Assembly (NCBI RefSeq): GCF_004127445.1
Contig: NZ_QEXM01000013.1
Span: 1-64,000 of the forward strand
From: Streptomyces alfalfae
Lineage (GTDB): Bacteria; Actinomycetota; Actinomycetes; Streptomycetales; Streptomycetaceae
Direction: 5' to 3'
DNA: 64,000 nt
This document shows positions 1-8,104 of this stretch, piece by piece (the first letter of the stretch is position 1; every line of letters starts with the position of its first letter). The translations under genes were made by a program, and so were the position numbers. The notes below the pieces were generated by a model. That model saw only the letters and a list, made by a program, of their open reading frames with translations. It was not told the origin of the DNA and did no database searches.

Positions 1-4
1 CGCC

Positions 5-1410
5 CTAGTACTGCAACGGTGCTTGCCGTGACTGGTGGCCAGGTCAGGGGATGTGTCCGCGTTGTTTGTAGTGACTGGTGCGGGCCTGGTGCTGTCGTCG
101 TCGGCGCCAGGTCGACCAGTGCAGGATGTGCTCGACGGGTGTGGGCCGGCGGTTGGTGAGGCGGGTGATCAGCCGTCGTACCTCGGCGAGGCTGAGGTGG
201 ATGAGCTGGGAGGATCCGTTTCTGCTTTCCCTGCGTCCAGCTCTCGGGCTCGCAGGACGGTCAGGCAGGCACGGGCGGCCATGGCGAGGGTGATGTGGCG
301 GTGCCACCCGGGATAGCGGCGGACTTGGTAGTCATCCAGTCCGCATTCCTGCTTGGCGCTCTGGAAGCACTCCTCGATGGCCCACCGGCTGCCCGCGATG
401 CGGATCAGGTCATCCAGCGTGGTTCCGGCGGGGCAGTAGGCGATGTAGTAGGAGATCTCCTGCGGTCGGGCGATGCTGCGGCGGGCGATCACCCAGTGGC
501 GGCGGTCGGGCCGGTGCCACGGTCGCACCTCGACGCGTGCCCAGTCATAGATTCGCAGGCCGTGAGCCCCGTTGCCGCAGGAACGACGTTTCCATTTCTG
601 CCGGGCAAGGCCGTTGAACAGGTCGTGGACGGGATGGTCGATGGCCCAGCGGGTGACCACGGTGTCGTGCCGGGTGGTCGCCATGACGTGGAAGACGTCC
701 GCCCGCTCCAGCTCGGAGCGCCAACCTTTGCTGAACCCGTAGGCGGCATCCGCGGTCACCCACCGAAACGGGATCTTGTCCGCGATCGCGCGGCGGACCA
801 TCGCCTTGGCCATGGCCACCTTGGTCTCGAAGGCGACCTCGTCGCCGATGCCGGCCCCGTGGCATCTTTCGCGGTCGTCGGTCCAGGAGGTGGGCAGATA
901 CAGACGCCGGTCGATCAGCGTCCGCCCGCGGTCGGTGGCATAGGCGAGGAAGACGCCGACCTGGCAGTTCTCCGTTCGCCCGGCGGTTCCGGAGTACTGC
1001 CGCTGCACCCCTGCCGACTGCGTGCCCTTCTTCAGGAAGCCCGTGTCGTCCACGACCAGGACGGCGCCGGGGTCGCCGAGGTTGTCGACCACGTACTGAC
1101 GCACATCGTCGAGCACCTCGTCAGCGTCCCAATCGATCCGGTTCAGCATCCGGTGGATGCGGTCCGGGCCTGCGTGGCCGGCTTCTTCCGCCAGCGTCCA
1201 GCCGTTTTTCCGCTGCAGCGGAGCGATCAGGCCCCGCATATAAGCCAGTGCGGACTCCCGCGGCTCCGACCTGCTGAAACGGTGCACGAACCGCCCATGC
1301 ACAGCTTCCAGTTCGCCCGCCCACAACCTGACATCAGCAAGGTCCCCACCCATAACCACACCAACGACCAACCTGGCCACCAGTCACGGCAAGCACCGTT
1401 GCAGTACTAG
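5..1410 (-). mobile_element. Complete IS701-family insertion sequence
   Basis: Perfect 36-bp inverted repeats lie at 9-44 and 1371-1406, and a direct CTAG flanks each end (5-8 and 1407-1410). A single IS701-type transposase gene fills the interior on the minus strand. A 4-bp CTAG target duplication fits the family. The perfect repeats and intact transposase suggest a recent insertion that may still be active. Confidence 0.9.
169..1353 (-). CDS. IS701-family DDE transposase
   Basis: Cut-and-paste transposase of the element at 5-1410. The DDE core is visible: the first Asp in VVDDTGFLKKG, the second in WVTADAAYG and the Glu in EECFQSAKQECGL. Around them are the family-typical blocks QRQYSGTAGRTENCQ and RRSCGNGAHG. 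The open frame continues upstream to a GTG at 1380, but that lies inside the inverted repeat, so the ATG at 1353 is preferred (about 394 aa, the usual size for the family). No disruption is visible. Confidence 0.9.
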   Translation of the reverse strand: MGGDLADVRLWAGELEAVHGRFVHRFSRSEPRESALAYMRGLIAPLQRKNGWTLAEEAGHAGPDRIHRMLNRIDWDADEVLDDVRQYVVDNLGDPGAVLVVDDTGFLKKGTQSAGVQRQYSGTAGRTENCQVGVFLAYATDRGRTLIDRRLYLPTSWTDDRERCHGAGIGDEVAFETKVAMAKAMVRRAIADKIPFRWVTADAAYGFSKGWRSELERADVFHVMATTRHDTVVTRWAIDHPVHDLFNGLARQKWKRRSCGNGAHGLRIYDWARVEVRPWHRPDRRHWVIARRSIARPQEISYYIAYCPAGTTLDDLIRIAGSRWAIEECFQSAKQECGLDDYQVRRYPGWHRHITLAMAARACLTVLRARELDAGKAETDPPSSSTSASPRYDG

Positions 1411-1415
1411 CATGA

Positions 1416-2024
1416 TCACTGCGGCGGGTTGACCGGCGCTCCCATGAATGACGTGCGCAGGTACTCGTGTACAGCGGCTTCGGGAATGCGAAAGGACCGG
1501 CCGGAGGGGCCGGAGCGGATGGACGGCAGGTGTCCGCTCTGCACCAAGCGGTAGATCGTCATTTTCGACACCCGCATGATCGAAGCCGTCTCAGCGACGG
1601 TGAGGAGGACGGGCGCGGCCTGTGCTGCCAGGCGCGTGGCAACGACCCTGAGAGCCGCTCGTAGTTTCTGCGACGTAGCGGCGTCGAGTCCGTCCAAGGG
1701 CAAGAGGCTGAGGGCTTCCATAGCCTCGGGCAGGTCGTCGATCGCTTCAGTCCCTTCATGGGCATGAAGGCGGGCCATAGCGTCACGCAGCCTGCGCAGG
1801 CCGGTGTCGTCGCTGGTCAAGGAGTCGAGCGCGGTGAGGACCTCAGTGACGTCCTGCTCCGATACTGGGTTGGTTTTGTGGACGATGGTGTTGCGCAGAT
1901 GGGTGATGGCGCGGATGGCTTGGGCGGTGCTCTGCGGGGTCCGCTCCCGGAGGCGTCGTGCCGCGTCAGTGCCTAGCGATGACGCGTTGAGCAGTGCGGT
2001 GAATTCGTCGTCTCGGCTAGTCAT
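1416..2024 (-). CDS. Excisionase-type helix-turn-helix protein
   Basis: About 202 aa. The C-terminal third is an excisionase/MerR-like winged helix (TVAETASIMRVSKMTIYRLV, then a GRSFRIPEAAV wing), a DNA-binding fold found in excisionases and plasmid regulators. The N-terminal 130 residues are helical and not recognised. The first bases overlap the end of the sigma-like gene at 2017-2868, so the two are probably translated as a pair. The chosen ATG follows GGGGGACCGTG. Function beyond DNA binding is unknown. It sits 6 bp from the IS701 end, so its C-terminus may have been trimmed or rebuilt by the insertion. Confidence 0.7.
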   Translation of the reverse strand: MTSRDDEFTALLNASSLGTDAARRLRERTPQSTAQAIRAITHLRNTIVHKTNPVSEQDVTEVLTALDSLTSDDTGLRRLRDAMARLHAHEGTEAIDDLPEAMEALSLLPLDGLDAATSQKLRAALRVVATRLAAQAAPVLLTVAETASIMRVSKMTIYRLVQSGHLPSIRSGPSGRSFRIPEAAVHEYLRTSFMGAPVNPPQ

Positions 2025-2868
2025 CACGGTCCCCCTTCCTCTTCTGCTTGGCTTTGGTTCTCCAGCGGTAGAGCGAGCCTTCGACGGCTCGGACAGTCGT
2101 GGCGTCGACCAGCTCGCGGATTTCGTCTTGTGAGTAGCCGTCCAGGGTCAGCGCGACGATGGCTTGGACGCGCGGGTCGGTGATCTCCCCCAGTTCGTCC
2201 AGGACGCTCAGGTTGCCCAGGACCTCCTGGGCGACGCTGAGTGTGCTGACGGGTGGGCTGTAGAGCTCCTTCTCCCGGCGTAGGGCGCGGTGCTGGCGGG
2301 CCTCGCTAGCCCTGTGGCGGCGGAACTCGTTGGGGAAGTCGTAGGCGCACGCCCCCATGAAGTAGGTGGTGATGCTTGCTCCGCCTTCGGGGGTCCATCC
2401 CTTGTCAACCAGGGCCTGCTGGCGGAAGCGCGGCAGGGCTCGGGCGATGGTCATGGTGGCCAGTTCCTCGCGCAGGTCGCTGTCGGCGGCAAGGTCCTCC
2501 AGATCGAGTTCGTGGGGGCTGAGATTGAAGCCGCGCTGGGCGACCAGGTCGAAGATGTAGCCGGAGTGCATCCAGCCGCGCAGGACAGAGATCCCGTAGC
2601 GGACGAGTTCTTCCACGAACAGGTCGTAGCGCGGGCCGGTGAAGCCGTCCTGTTCGAGCAGGGCCACCAGGCGTCCGTCGGCCAGCCGGCGGTCGATGTT
2701 CTCTTGCAGCCGCCGGGCGGTTTTGGCCTGGCGGCCGTTCATGGCACGCACGTCCTGCGGGGTGACCGGGGCACCGAGCAGCCGCTGCGCGTCGTGCGGG
2801 CCGTCGTTAGGTTGTAGGTTGCGGGCGCGCGCGGCCGCGACTTCCTCACCCGCGCCGTCGCCCTGCAT
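2017..2868 (-). CDS. Sigma-70 region-4-like regulatory protein
   Basis: 283 aa with no membrane segments. The C-terminal 60 residues carry a helix-turn-helix resembling sigma-70 region 4 (ALTLDGYSQDEIRELVDA, then a basic recognition helix ending in YRWRTKAKQKRK). The middle, with LEDLAADSDLREELA and the aromatic block ITTYFMGACAYDFPNEFRR, resembles the region-2-like part of atypical sigma factors. It overlaps the following excisionase-like gene by 8 bp, so the two form an operon. The ATG follows a purine-rich GGAAGGGGAGGGC. A role as a divergent sigma factor is inferred from fold only; another DNA-binding role is possible. Confidence 0.55.
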   Translation of the reverse strand: MQGDGAGEEVAAARARNLQPNDGPHDAQRLLGAPVTPQDVRAMNGRQAKTARRLQENIDRRLADGRLVALLEQDGFTGPRYDLFVEELVRYGISVLRGWMHSGYIFDLVAQRGFNLSPHELDLEDLAADSDLREELATMTIARALPRFRQQALVDKGWTPEGGASITTYFMGACAYDFPNEFRRHRASEARQHRALRREKELYSPPVSTLSVAQEVLGNLSVLDELGEITDPRVQAIVALTLDGYSQDEIRELVDATTVRAVEGSLYRWRTKAKQKRKGDRDD

Positions 2869-3133
2869 GCCCTCCCCTTCCGGTTGTCGTCTCCGCCCCC
2901 TTTAGCTGTGCAAGGGGACGGCTCGCCACCAACCGCGCCAGCCCACTCGCAAGCTCCCGGGCCGCCGCGGCCGGCGCCGAGACGACCCCTTGTAAGTGCG
3001 CCCCCCGCGGCCACCCCACGGACTTTTCCAAGATTCTTTTGGGGCCCTCGGAGCCGGGAAATCAGGCCGTGGGGTGGGGCTCGGACGGGCACTTACGAGC
3101 GGACGTCACATCATCAACCTCTGGGGAGAAATA

Positions 3134-3337
3134 GTGAGTTCGCCCGCGCCGACGCCGCAAGGGCCGGCCCCGTTCCTGACGATCCACACGGCCGTCGTCC
3201 TTCTGATCGCGGTCGTCATCGGCCTGGTCGTCGGAGGGCTCACCTTCCTCAGCGGAGGTGCCGTGGCCGCTGCCGTTCTGGCCGGTCTGACCGCAGCCGG
3301 TGTCAGCGTCCCCGTGCTCCGCTCACTCATCGGCTGA
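3134..3337 (+). CDS. Small membrane protein
   Basis: 67 aa from a GTG preceded by GGGGAGAAATA. Two hydrophobic helices (roughly residues 17-38 and 45-64) rich in Val, Ala, Gly and Leu suggest a small two-pass membrane protein. No catalytic motif or known family was recognised. It stands alone on the plus strand between the sigma-like gene and the tpg-like gene. Confidence 0.5.
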   Translation: MSSPAPTPQGPAPFLTIHTAVVLLIAVVIGLVVGGLTFLSGGAVAAAVLAGLTAAGVSVPVLRSLIG

Positions 3338-3378
3338 GGTCCGGCCACGGTCTTCATCGATCTTCCGAAGGAGGCACC

Positions 3379-3450
3379 GTGGATCAGCTCCCCGCCGGGC
3401 TTCAGGACAGGGCGCTGCTCCTCGAGGTCTTCCGCCTCACCGGGGGATGA
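3379..3450 (+). CDS. Possible 23-residue peptide
   Basis: A very good ribosome-binding site (AAGGAGGCACC) precedes a GTG and a short frame encoding VDQLPAGLQDRALLLEVFRL then TGG and a stop. It follows the small membrane gene by 41 bp and overlaps the tail of the convergent gene at 3437-3721. It may be a genuine small peptide or a translated leftover. Only the ribosome-binding site supports it. Confidence 0.3.
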   Translation: MDQLPAGLQDRALLLEVFRLTGG

Positions 3451-3721
3451 TCAGATCGGTGAGCTGCCCCGCGGTTGGCATCCGCCCACGGTTGACGACG
3501 ACCGCGACGAAGAGGACCACGACCGGCAGCAGAGGGATGAGAGCTGCGTCGGGCAGGCCGAGGAACGCTGCGCCAGCCATCACCAGGACGACCGTGAGCC
3601 CCACCACGATCGCCCGCAGACGCTCTCTCGGTGCGGCCGGAGTCACGCCTGCGAGGTGGTATGCGTCGAGAAGGTCGTCAATACGGCCCTCGGCGTAGCG
3701 TTCGGCGATGGTCAGGAGCAT
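3437..3721 (-). CDS. Small two-helix membrane protein
   Basis: 94 aa. A cytoplasmic-looking N-terminus (TIAERYAEGRIDDLLDAYHL) is followed by two hydrophobic helices at roughly residues 36-56 and 60-80. No clear ribosome-binding site lies before the ATG or the GTG just upstream. No family recognised. Confidence 0.45.
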   Translation of the reverse strand: MLLTIAERYAEGRIDDLLDAYHLAGVTPAAPRERLRAIVVGLTVVLVMAGAAFLGLPDAALIPLLPVVVLFVAVVVNRGRMPTAGQLTDLIIPR

Positions 3722-3866
3722 CACGGTTAGGGGCGCGTAGCCTGCATCATCCGGCGCTGTCCCGAGAATGCAGAAACTGGCAGGCAGGGCCCGGGCGATG
3801 CGGGAGAACTGACGCTACGGACTGTGGGGGCGCCAGCCGTGCGGGCTGGTCGCTTGGGGGGCGGAC

Positions 3867-4424
3867 ATGGGACAGATCGAGCAGGGACTGGAGCGCGCGT
3901 TGCGCACCCGGCCCATTCCCTCAAGCACTGACGCCCGCCTACGTTTTCTGCTGGCGAGGAACCGGGGTTCCACCCGGAAGGTGGCCACGATGCTGGGGGT
4001 CTCGCAGCGCACTGTGCAGCGGTGGGTGTCAAAGAGAGCCGAGGCACGTCGTCCGCCGGGTCCGATGCAGGTCCGGGCGATCGAGGAAGCGGTTCTGGCT
4101 CGGTGGCAGCCCCGGGTACGGGCCCGTCGGCGTGCCCAGGCAGAGGCGGAGGGCTTCGTCTTCCATACCCGTGCGCGATTCGGATTCGCGGCTCCTGCGG
4201 GGTCCTCGGACGACCCGCGGGTGCGATGGATCACCCAGGACCTGCCGGGAGAAGTAGCCCGGGAACTGTTCGCCGCCCGGGATGCCGGCGCAGGCGAGCA
4301 GCAGCAGACGGTGATACTCGCCCGTGCGCTGGGACACGCCTACTTTCGCGAGTGGGGCCGCCGCGCCCACGGCCTGCACGTGGCTTTCAGCGACGTCGAG
4401 TTCGCCGACTTCTCGATCGGCTGA
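3867..4424 (+). CDS. Tpg-like telomere terminal protein, orphan copy
   Basis: 185 aa, the usual size of Streptomyces terminal proteins, which are covalently attached to the 5' ends of linear replicons and prime end patching. It matches the tpg at 29114-29674 along its length: an N-terminal helical segment ending GSTRKVATMLGVSQRTVQRW (helix-turn-helix), a basic linker with RWQPRVRARRRAQAEAEG, then the paired blocks HTRARFGF, GSSDDPRVRWIT and ELFAARDAGA, and an acidic tail ending in VEFADFSIG. A GGGGGGCGGAC stretch precedes the ATG. No tap gene accompanies it, unlike the second copy. It may serve a different telomere type or be a relic of an integrated linear plasmid. Confidence 0.8.
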   Translation: MGQIEQGLERALRTRPIPSSTDARLRFLLARNRGSTRKVATMLGVSQRTVQRWVSKRAEARRPPGPMQVRAIEEAVLARWQPRVRARRRAQAEAEGFVFHTRARFGFAAPAGSSDDPRVRWITQDLPGEVARELFAARDAGAGEQQQTVILARALGHAYFREWGRRAHGLHVAFSDVEFADFSIG

Positions 4425-4456
4425 GCCTGGCCCATCGAGCGAGCACTGCAGGGTGG

Positions 4457-5591
4457 TCAGCGTCGCGACGGCCTGGCGCGCCTGGCCGGTATCGCTTCGT
4501 ACCTCTCGGCTTCCTGCCGCTCGCGCCAGTCCCACTCCACACATCCGACCGGGCCTTTGCGGCGGGCTGTTGGCGGCTGGGGCGGGCGCAGTCTGGCCGT
4601 CTCTGCCATGCGCAGTAGGTGCCCGCGGTCACCTGGCGCGGCGAGCAGCTCCTGGTCCTCGCCGGAGAGGAGCCGGGTGAAGCAGGCCGCAGCCCGCAGG
4701 AAGACGCCTGCCCAGGGCGGCACGGGGTAGGCGGCGCAGCCGTCGGTGTAGCGGGCGCGGTCGTGCAGGGCGAGCGTGGCCGCGGCAGTGTCGTAGTCGC
4801 GGGGGCGGGCGGTGGCGAGTTGCTGGAGGGAGGCGCCGGTGAACAGCGCGGCGGCGACGGCCGCGGCCAGGCGAGGATGTGCGGTCGCCGCGTGCAGCCG
4901 GTGGGCGACTCGCTGGGCGGTGGGCGCGGTGAGAGGAGCGGGCGGTGGGCGGTGCCGCCAGGCGATCGGCGGTGGCCCGCACGGGTCGGCGCAGGGGCGG
5001 GGGCTGTCGTAGGAGACGAGGCGTTCCAGTGCGGGCAGGGTGAGCCACCGGCCGGTCGGCCCGGCGGGCTCGTCTGCGAGTGGGGGTTCGGTGACCGGTG
5101 TGCCGTGGTAGTGGCGGCGGGCTGCGTCGAGGTCGGTGGTGAGGGAGTAGTCGGCCGTCTGCAGGGCCTGGTGCAGGGCGGCGGGAAGGTGGGGGGCGGT
5201 GGCAGACCAGGGTCAGGTGGATACCGGTGAGGGCACGCAGCTCCAGGAGGCGAATTGTGCGGCGGGTGGTGAGGCGGTGGGCGCGCAGGACGGTCAGCCG
5301 GGTGACGGGCAGGGCGGTCATCCAGGCGGCAGCGGCTTCCCAGGCGGGCTGACGCCCGGCGGGGAAGCGCCCGGTGAGCAGGGGCGGTTTGCCTAGGGCG
5401 GCGAGAAGGTCGTGGGCGAGGCCGGTCTCGCTGGTGGTGCCTGGGCCGGGGGGCAGCGTGATCCGGCCGGACGGCGGATGGTGGGCGGCCAGGGCGGTGT
5501 GGATGTGGATGACGTCGTCATCGCGGTCGATGACCACGATGACGGACGGCGGCCGCGCGGCGGGAAACATGGCGGTGTGGTGGTCAGCCAA
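4457..5591 (-). pseudogene. Frameshifted gene next to TniB, degenerate ATPase-like
   Basis: The first 130 codons (from 5591) read cleanly to GIHLTLV near 5212; coding sense then moves to another frame, continuing as SATAPHLPAALHQALQ to a stop at 4457. The whole would be about 377 aa. The N-terminal part resembles a degenerate version of the neighbouring ATPase: it lacks a P-loop, and VTRLTVLRAHRL sits where Walker B would be. The second half is helical, with an ALFTGASLQQLATARPRDYD stretch faintly like tyrosine recombinases. The start overlaps the ATPase gene by 8 bp. The frameshift could be real inactivation or a sequencing error. Confidence 0.5.
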
Positions 5592-6327
5592 GGCGGCTGA
5601 AGGCCCAGCGCAGCAGCTCCTGATCCACGCGGGGACGGCCGGTGCGTGCCAGGGCGGTGCGGGTGTGCGCGGTCAGCTGGGCCCAGGCGCGGAAGTTGCC
5701 GTGCGCGGCATGCTGGTCGGCGAAGGTGATGTCCTCGGGGTCGGCATCGGCCCAGACCGGGTGGAACAGAGGGATGACGTCGAGGACCTCGTCGGGGGTG
5801 AGGCGGGTGAAGTGCTGCCAGATGAAGATGCGGGAAGAGAGCATCGGTTCGCGGCGCAGCACGGTGTGGCAGCCCTCACCGCCGACGAAGATGATCGCCA
5901 GCTGGGTGGAGGGCTCGTCCCACAGGTAGCGGAAGTACTCGAACGCCTCCCCGTTGAGCCACTGTGCTTCGTCGACGAGGAAGGTACGGGGGCGTTCGGC
6001 CAGGGCCGTCTTCAGCAGACGGTCGAACTCGCTGGGGTGACGCGGTGGCTCGCCGGCCAGGTCGAGCGCGGTGAACAGTTCGTAGCGCACCGCGCGGGCG
6101 GTGGGCCGGGCACGGAAGGTGATCTTGCGGACGTCCTCGTGCGGTTCGAGTGCGCGCAGGCAGGTGTTGACGGCGAGGGTCTTGCCGAAGCCGGCGCCGC
6201 CATGGATGCACATCATCGCGCGGGCGGCGACCGTGTCGGTGATGTTCTCCCGGGCGGTGAGCAGGGCGCGGGTGGTGACCACGGATGCGTCGGGCAGGTC
6301 GACGTACTGGTAGGTGGCCGCGGTCAC
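5584..6327 (-). CDS. TniB/TnsC-type AAA ATPase
   Basis: 247 aa P-loop ATPase. Walker A is GGAGFGKT (43-50), Walker B is RTFLVDEAQW (about 114-123), followed by a sensor-like IIFVGGEG. The C-terminal region (HGNFRAWAQLTAHTRTAL) is typical of the TniB/IstB group, which form ATP-dependent filaments on target DNA and recruit the transposase. It overlaps the transposase gene upstream by 4 bp (ATGA), so translation is coupled. It is intact and likely to work with the transposase at 6324-8012. Confidence 0.8.
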   Translation of the reverse strand: MTAATYQYVDLPDASVVTTRALLTARENITDTVAARAMMCIHGGAGFGKTLAVNTCLRALEPHEDVRKITFRARPTARAVRYELFTALDLAGEPPRHPSEFDRLLKTALAERPRTFLVDEAQWLNGEAFEYFRYLWDEPSTQLAIIFVGGEGCHTVLRREPMLSSRIFIWQHFTRLTPDEVLDVIPLFHPVWADADPEDITFADQHAAHGNFRAWAQLTAHTRTALARTGRPRVDQELLRWAFSRLG

Positions 6328-8012
6328 GAGGCGTCTCCGTCTTCATCGGTGGTGGGAGGTGCGGCCCGCCGGTGGCGGCCGTCCGGGGCGGAAGCACCGT
6401 CACGGCCGTACGGGTACCGGATGGGCGGGCCTGGCGTGGTCAGCGCGGCCAGGGAAGCCGGGGTGCGCCAGTCGGCCGGGGGCGCGGCGGGCGGGATGAG
6501 GTCTGGCATCGCGAGCTGCGCGAGGTCGGTGTCGGCAGCCTGGGCGAGTTCTGCCTCGGCCTGCGCGGTGGTCAGCGCGCCGAGCCGCTGAGGTGCCTCG
6601 GGCTGGGTGGCAGCGGCGTAGCGCTCGCGCTGTGAGGTCTCCAGGTCCTTCTTCAGGCGGCGTGCGCGAGCGGACCGCGCCCTTCGTACGGCGCTGATCT
6701 GTTCGTCGGTGGCCTGGTCGGCCAGGTCCGCGGGGCCCAGATAGCGGCCGGTGGCGGCGTGGTAGACCTCGATGCGGTGGTCGTGGTGGGGCATGAAGCG
6801 GATACGGACCTGGATCCCGGCCTGGCCGGTCATCCACGGCCCCACATAGTCGCGCCTTTTGAAGCGGATGCCGCGGGTGGTCAGCGTGCGGGTGCCGGTG
6901 TCCTCCAGGGTGAACGTCCACAGATCCGCGGCCGGCACGTCCCGCAGCGGGGTGGGATCGTCCTGCCATGCCTGAAGCGGAGTCTTGCCTCGCAACGGCG
7001 CCGGGCGGTGCTCGGTGTTCCACCAGAGCGTCCAGGCCAGAAGCTGGGTGGTGAAGTCCTCGAAGCTGAGCAGGACTTCGTCCTTCGGACGGGAGGAGCG
7101 TTTGCCGGGGCGCGGCTGGCGGGCGTAGCCGGGCAGCGCGGCCAGGAACATGCTCTCCACCGCCCGGTTCAGGCCCTCCACGGTGCCCTTGAGGTGAGGG
7201 GTGTAGGCAGGCAGGTCCTCCACCGTCACGTCGAGGAGATCGAACGCTGCGGTCACCGTCCGGGACAGGAAGTCCTTGCCGCGGTCCACCCGCACTTTCT
7301 CGGGCAGGCCGCCGAACGGGCCGTAGGGGTCCTCACGCAGGACCGCGGAGCGCAGCGCGGCCAGCACCGACTCCCGCGACGGATGCACCGGCGTGACCGC
7401 GACACCGGTGATCGCGTTGGTCGCGCAGTCGGTGAACCACGTGATCCACGGCCTGCGGGCCTTGCCGTCGACGTCGACCAGCACCGGGGCCTGCATGTGG
7501 TCGGTCTCCCACACCTGGTTGCGCCAGCCCCGCGGCCGGGCCAGGAACACGTCGTGCTTGCGCGCCGCCCGTTCCCCTCCCGCAAGTCCGGCCCGCTCCC
7601 CCGGCGTGAGATCACGGCGGATCGCCCGGTGCAGCGTCGTCAGCGACGGTGCGCCTGCAGGCGAAGACTGCCTGGCAGCACGCAGAACCAGTTCGCGGTG
7701 GACCGCCCGCACGTTCCCCTTCCACAGCGCCAACAGCCCACGGACCTCGGGCGTGACCGTGAACCTTGCATCGACCCGGGAGCGTGCGCCGGGGTTGGCG
7801 GCCGCGGTCTCATCGCTCTGAGCGGTGGCCAGCCAGCGCCACACCGTGCGCTCCGACACTCCAAGCGCGTCCGCGGCCACCCGTACATGGACTGCTGTCA
7901 GCTTCTTCCCTGCCCGCAGTGCGAGCAGCCGCCGCACGGCCGGACCGCGCAGCGCCGTCCTCGACGCCGCAGGCAGTCCGCCGTCTGGGCGGATGGCGTC
8001 GCCGTCCTTCAT
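6324..8012 (-). CDS. TniA/Mu-type DDE transposase
   Basis: 562 aa. The N-terminus has two helix-turn-helix units for end binding (LGVSERTVWRWL about 50-61, and APSLTTLHRAIRR about 121-133). The RNase-H-like integrase core follows, with catalytic Asp in VWETDH (about 171), Asp in VRVDRG (about 243) and Glu in KGTVEG (about 279); the last two are 36 residues apart, as in D,D(35)E enzymes. A Mu-transposase C-terminal beta-barrel region (TRGIRFKRRDYVGPWM) and a charged tail follow. The ATG at 8012 sits after AGGGGAGCTGAC; a GTG at 8027 is less well placed. Predicted to cut and join transposon ends with its partner ATPase. Confidence 0.85.
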   Translation of the reverse strand: MKDGDAIRPDGGLPAASRTALRGPAVRRLLALRAGKKLTAVHVRVAADALGVSERTVWRWLATAQSDETAAANPGARSRVDARFTVTPEVRGLLALWKGNVRAVHRELVLRAARQSSPAGAPSLTTLHRAIRRDLTPGERAGLAGGERAARKHDVFLARPRGWRNQVWETDHMQAPVLVDVDGKARRPWITWFTDCATNAITGVAVTPVHPSRESVLAALRSAVLREDPYGPFGGLPEKVRVDRGKDFLSRTVTAAFDLLDVTVEDLPAYTPHLKGTVEGLNRAVESMFLAALPGYARQPRPGKRSSRPKDEVLLSFEDFTTQLLAWTLWWNTEHRPAPLRGKTPLQAWQDDPTPLRDVPAADLWTFTLEDTGTRTLTTRGIRFKRRDYVGPWMTGQAGIQVRIRFMPHHDHRIEVYHAATGRYLGPADLADQATDEQISAVRRARSARARRLKKDLETSQRERYAAATQPEAPQRLGALTTAQAEAELAQAADTDLAQLAMPDLIPPAAPPADWRTPASLAALTTPGPPIRYPYGRDGASAPDGRHRRAAPPTTDEDGDAS

Positions 8013-8104
8013 GTCAGCTCCCCTCACGCGGGTGGGACGTCATGTGCTTGCCGGTGGCCGGGGAGCAGGCGATCGCCCTCCCGTCTCTTGCAGGAGCGCT
8101 CCGT

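Noticed and set aside
295..1410. 371-codon plus-strand frame
   Set aside because: Antisense shadow of the IS701 transposase, and it crosses the inverted repeat.
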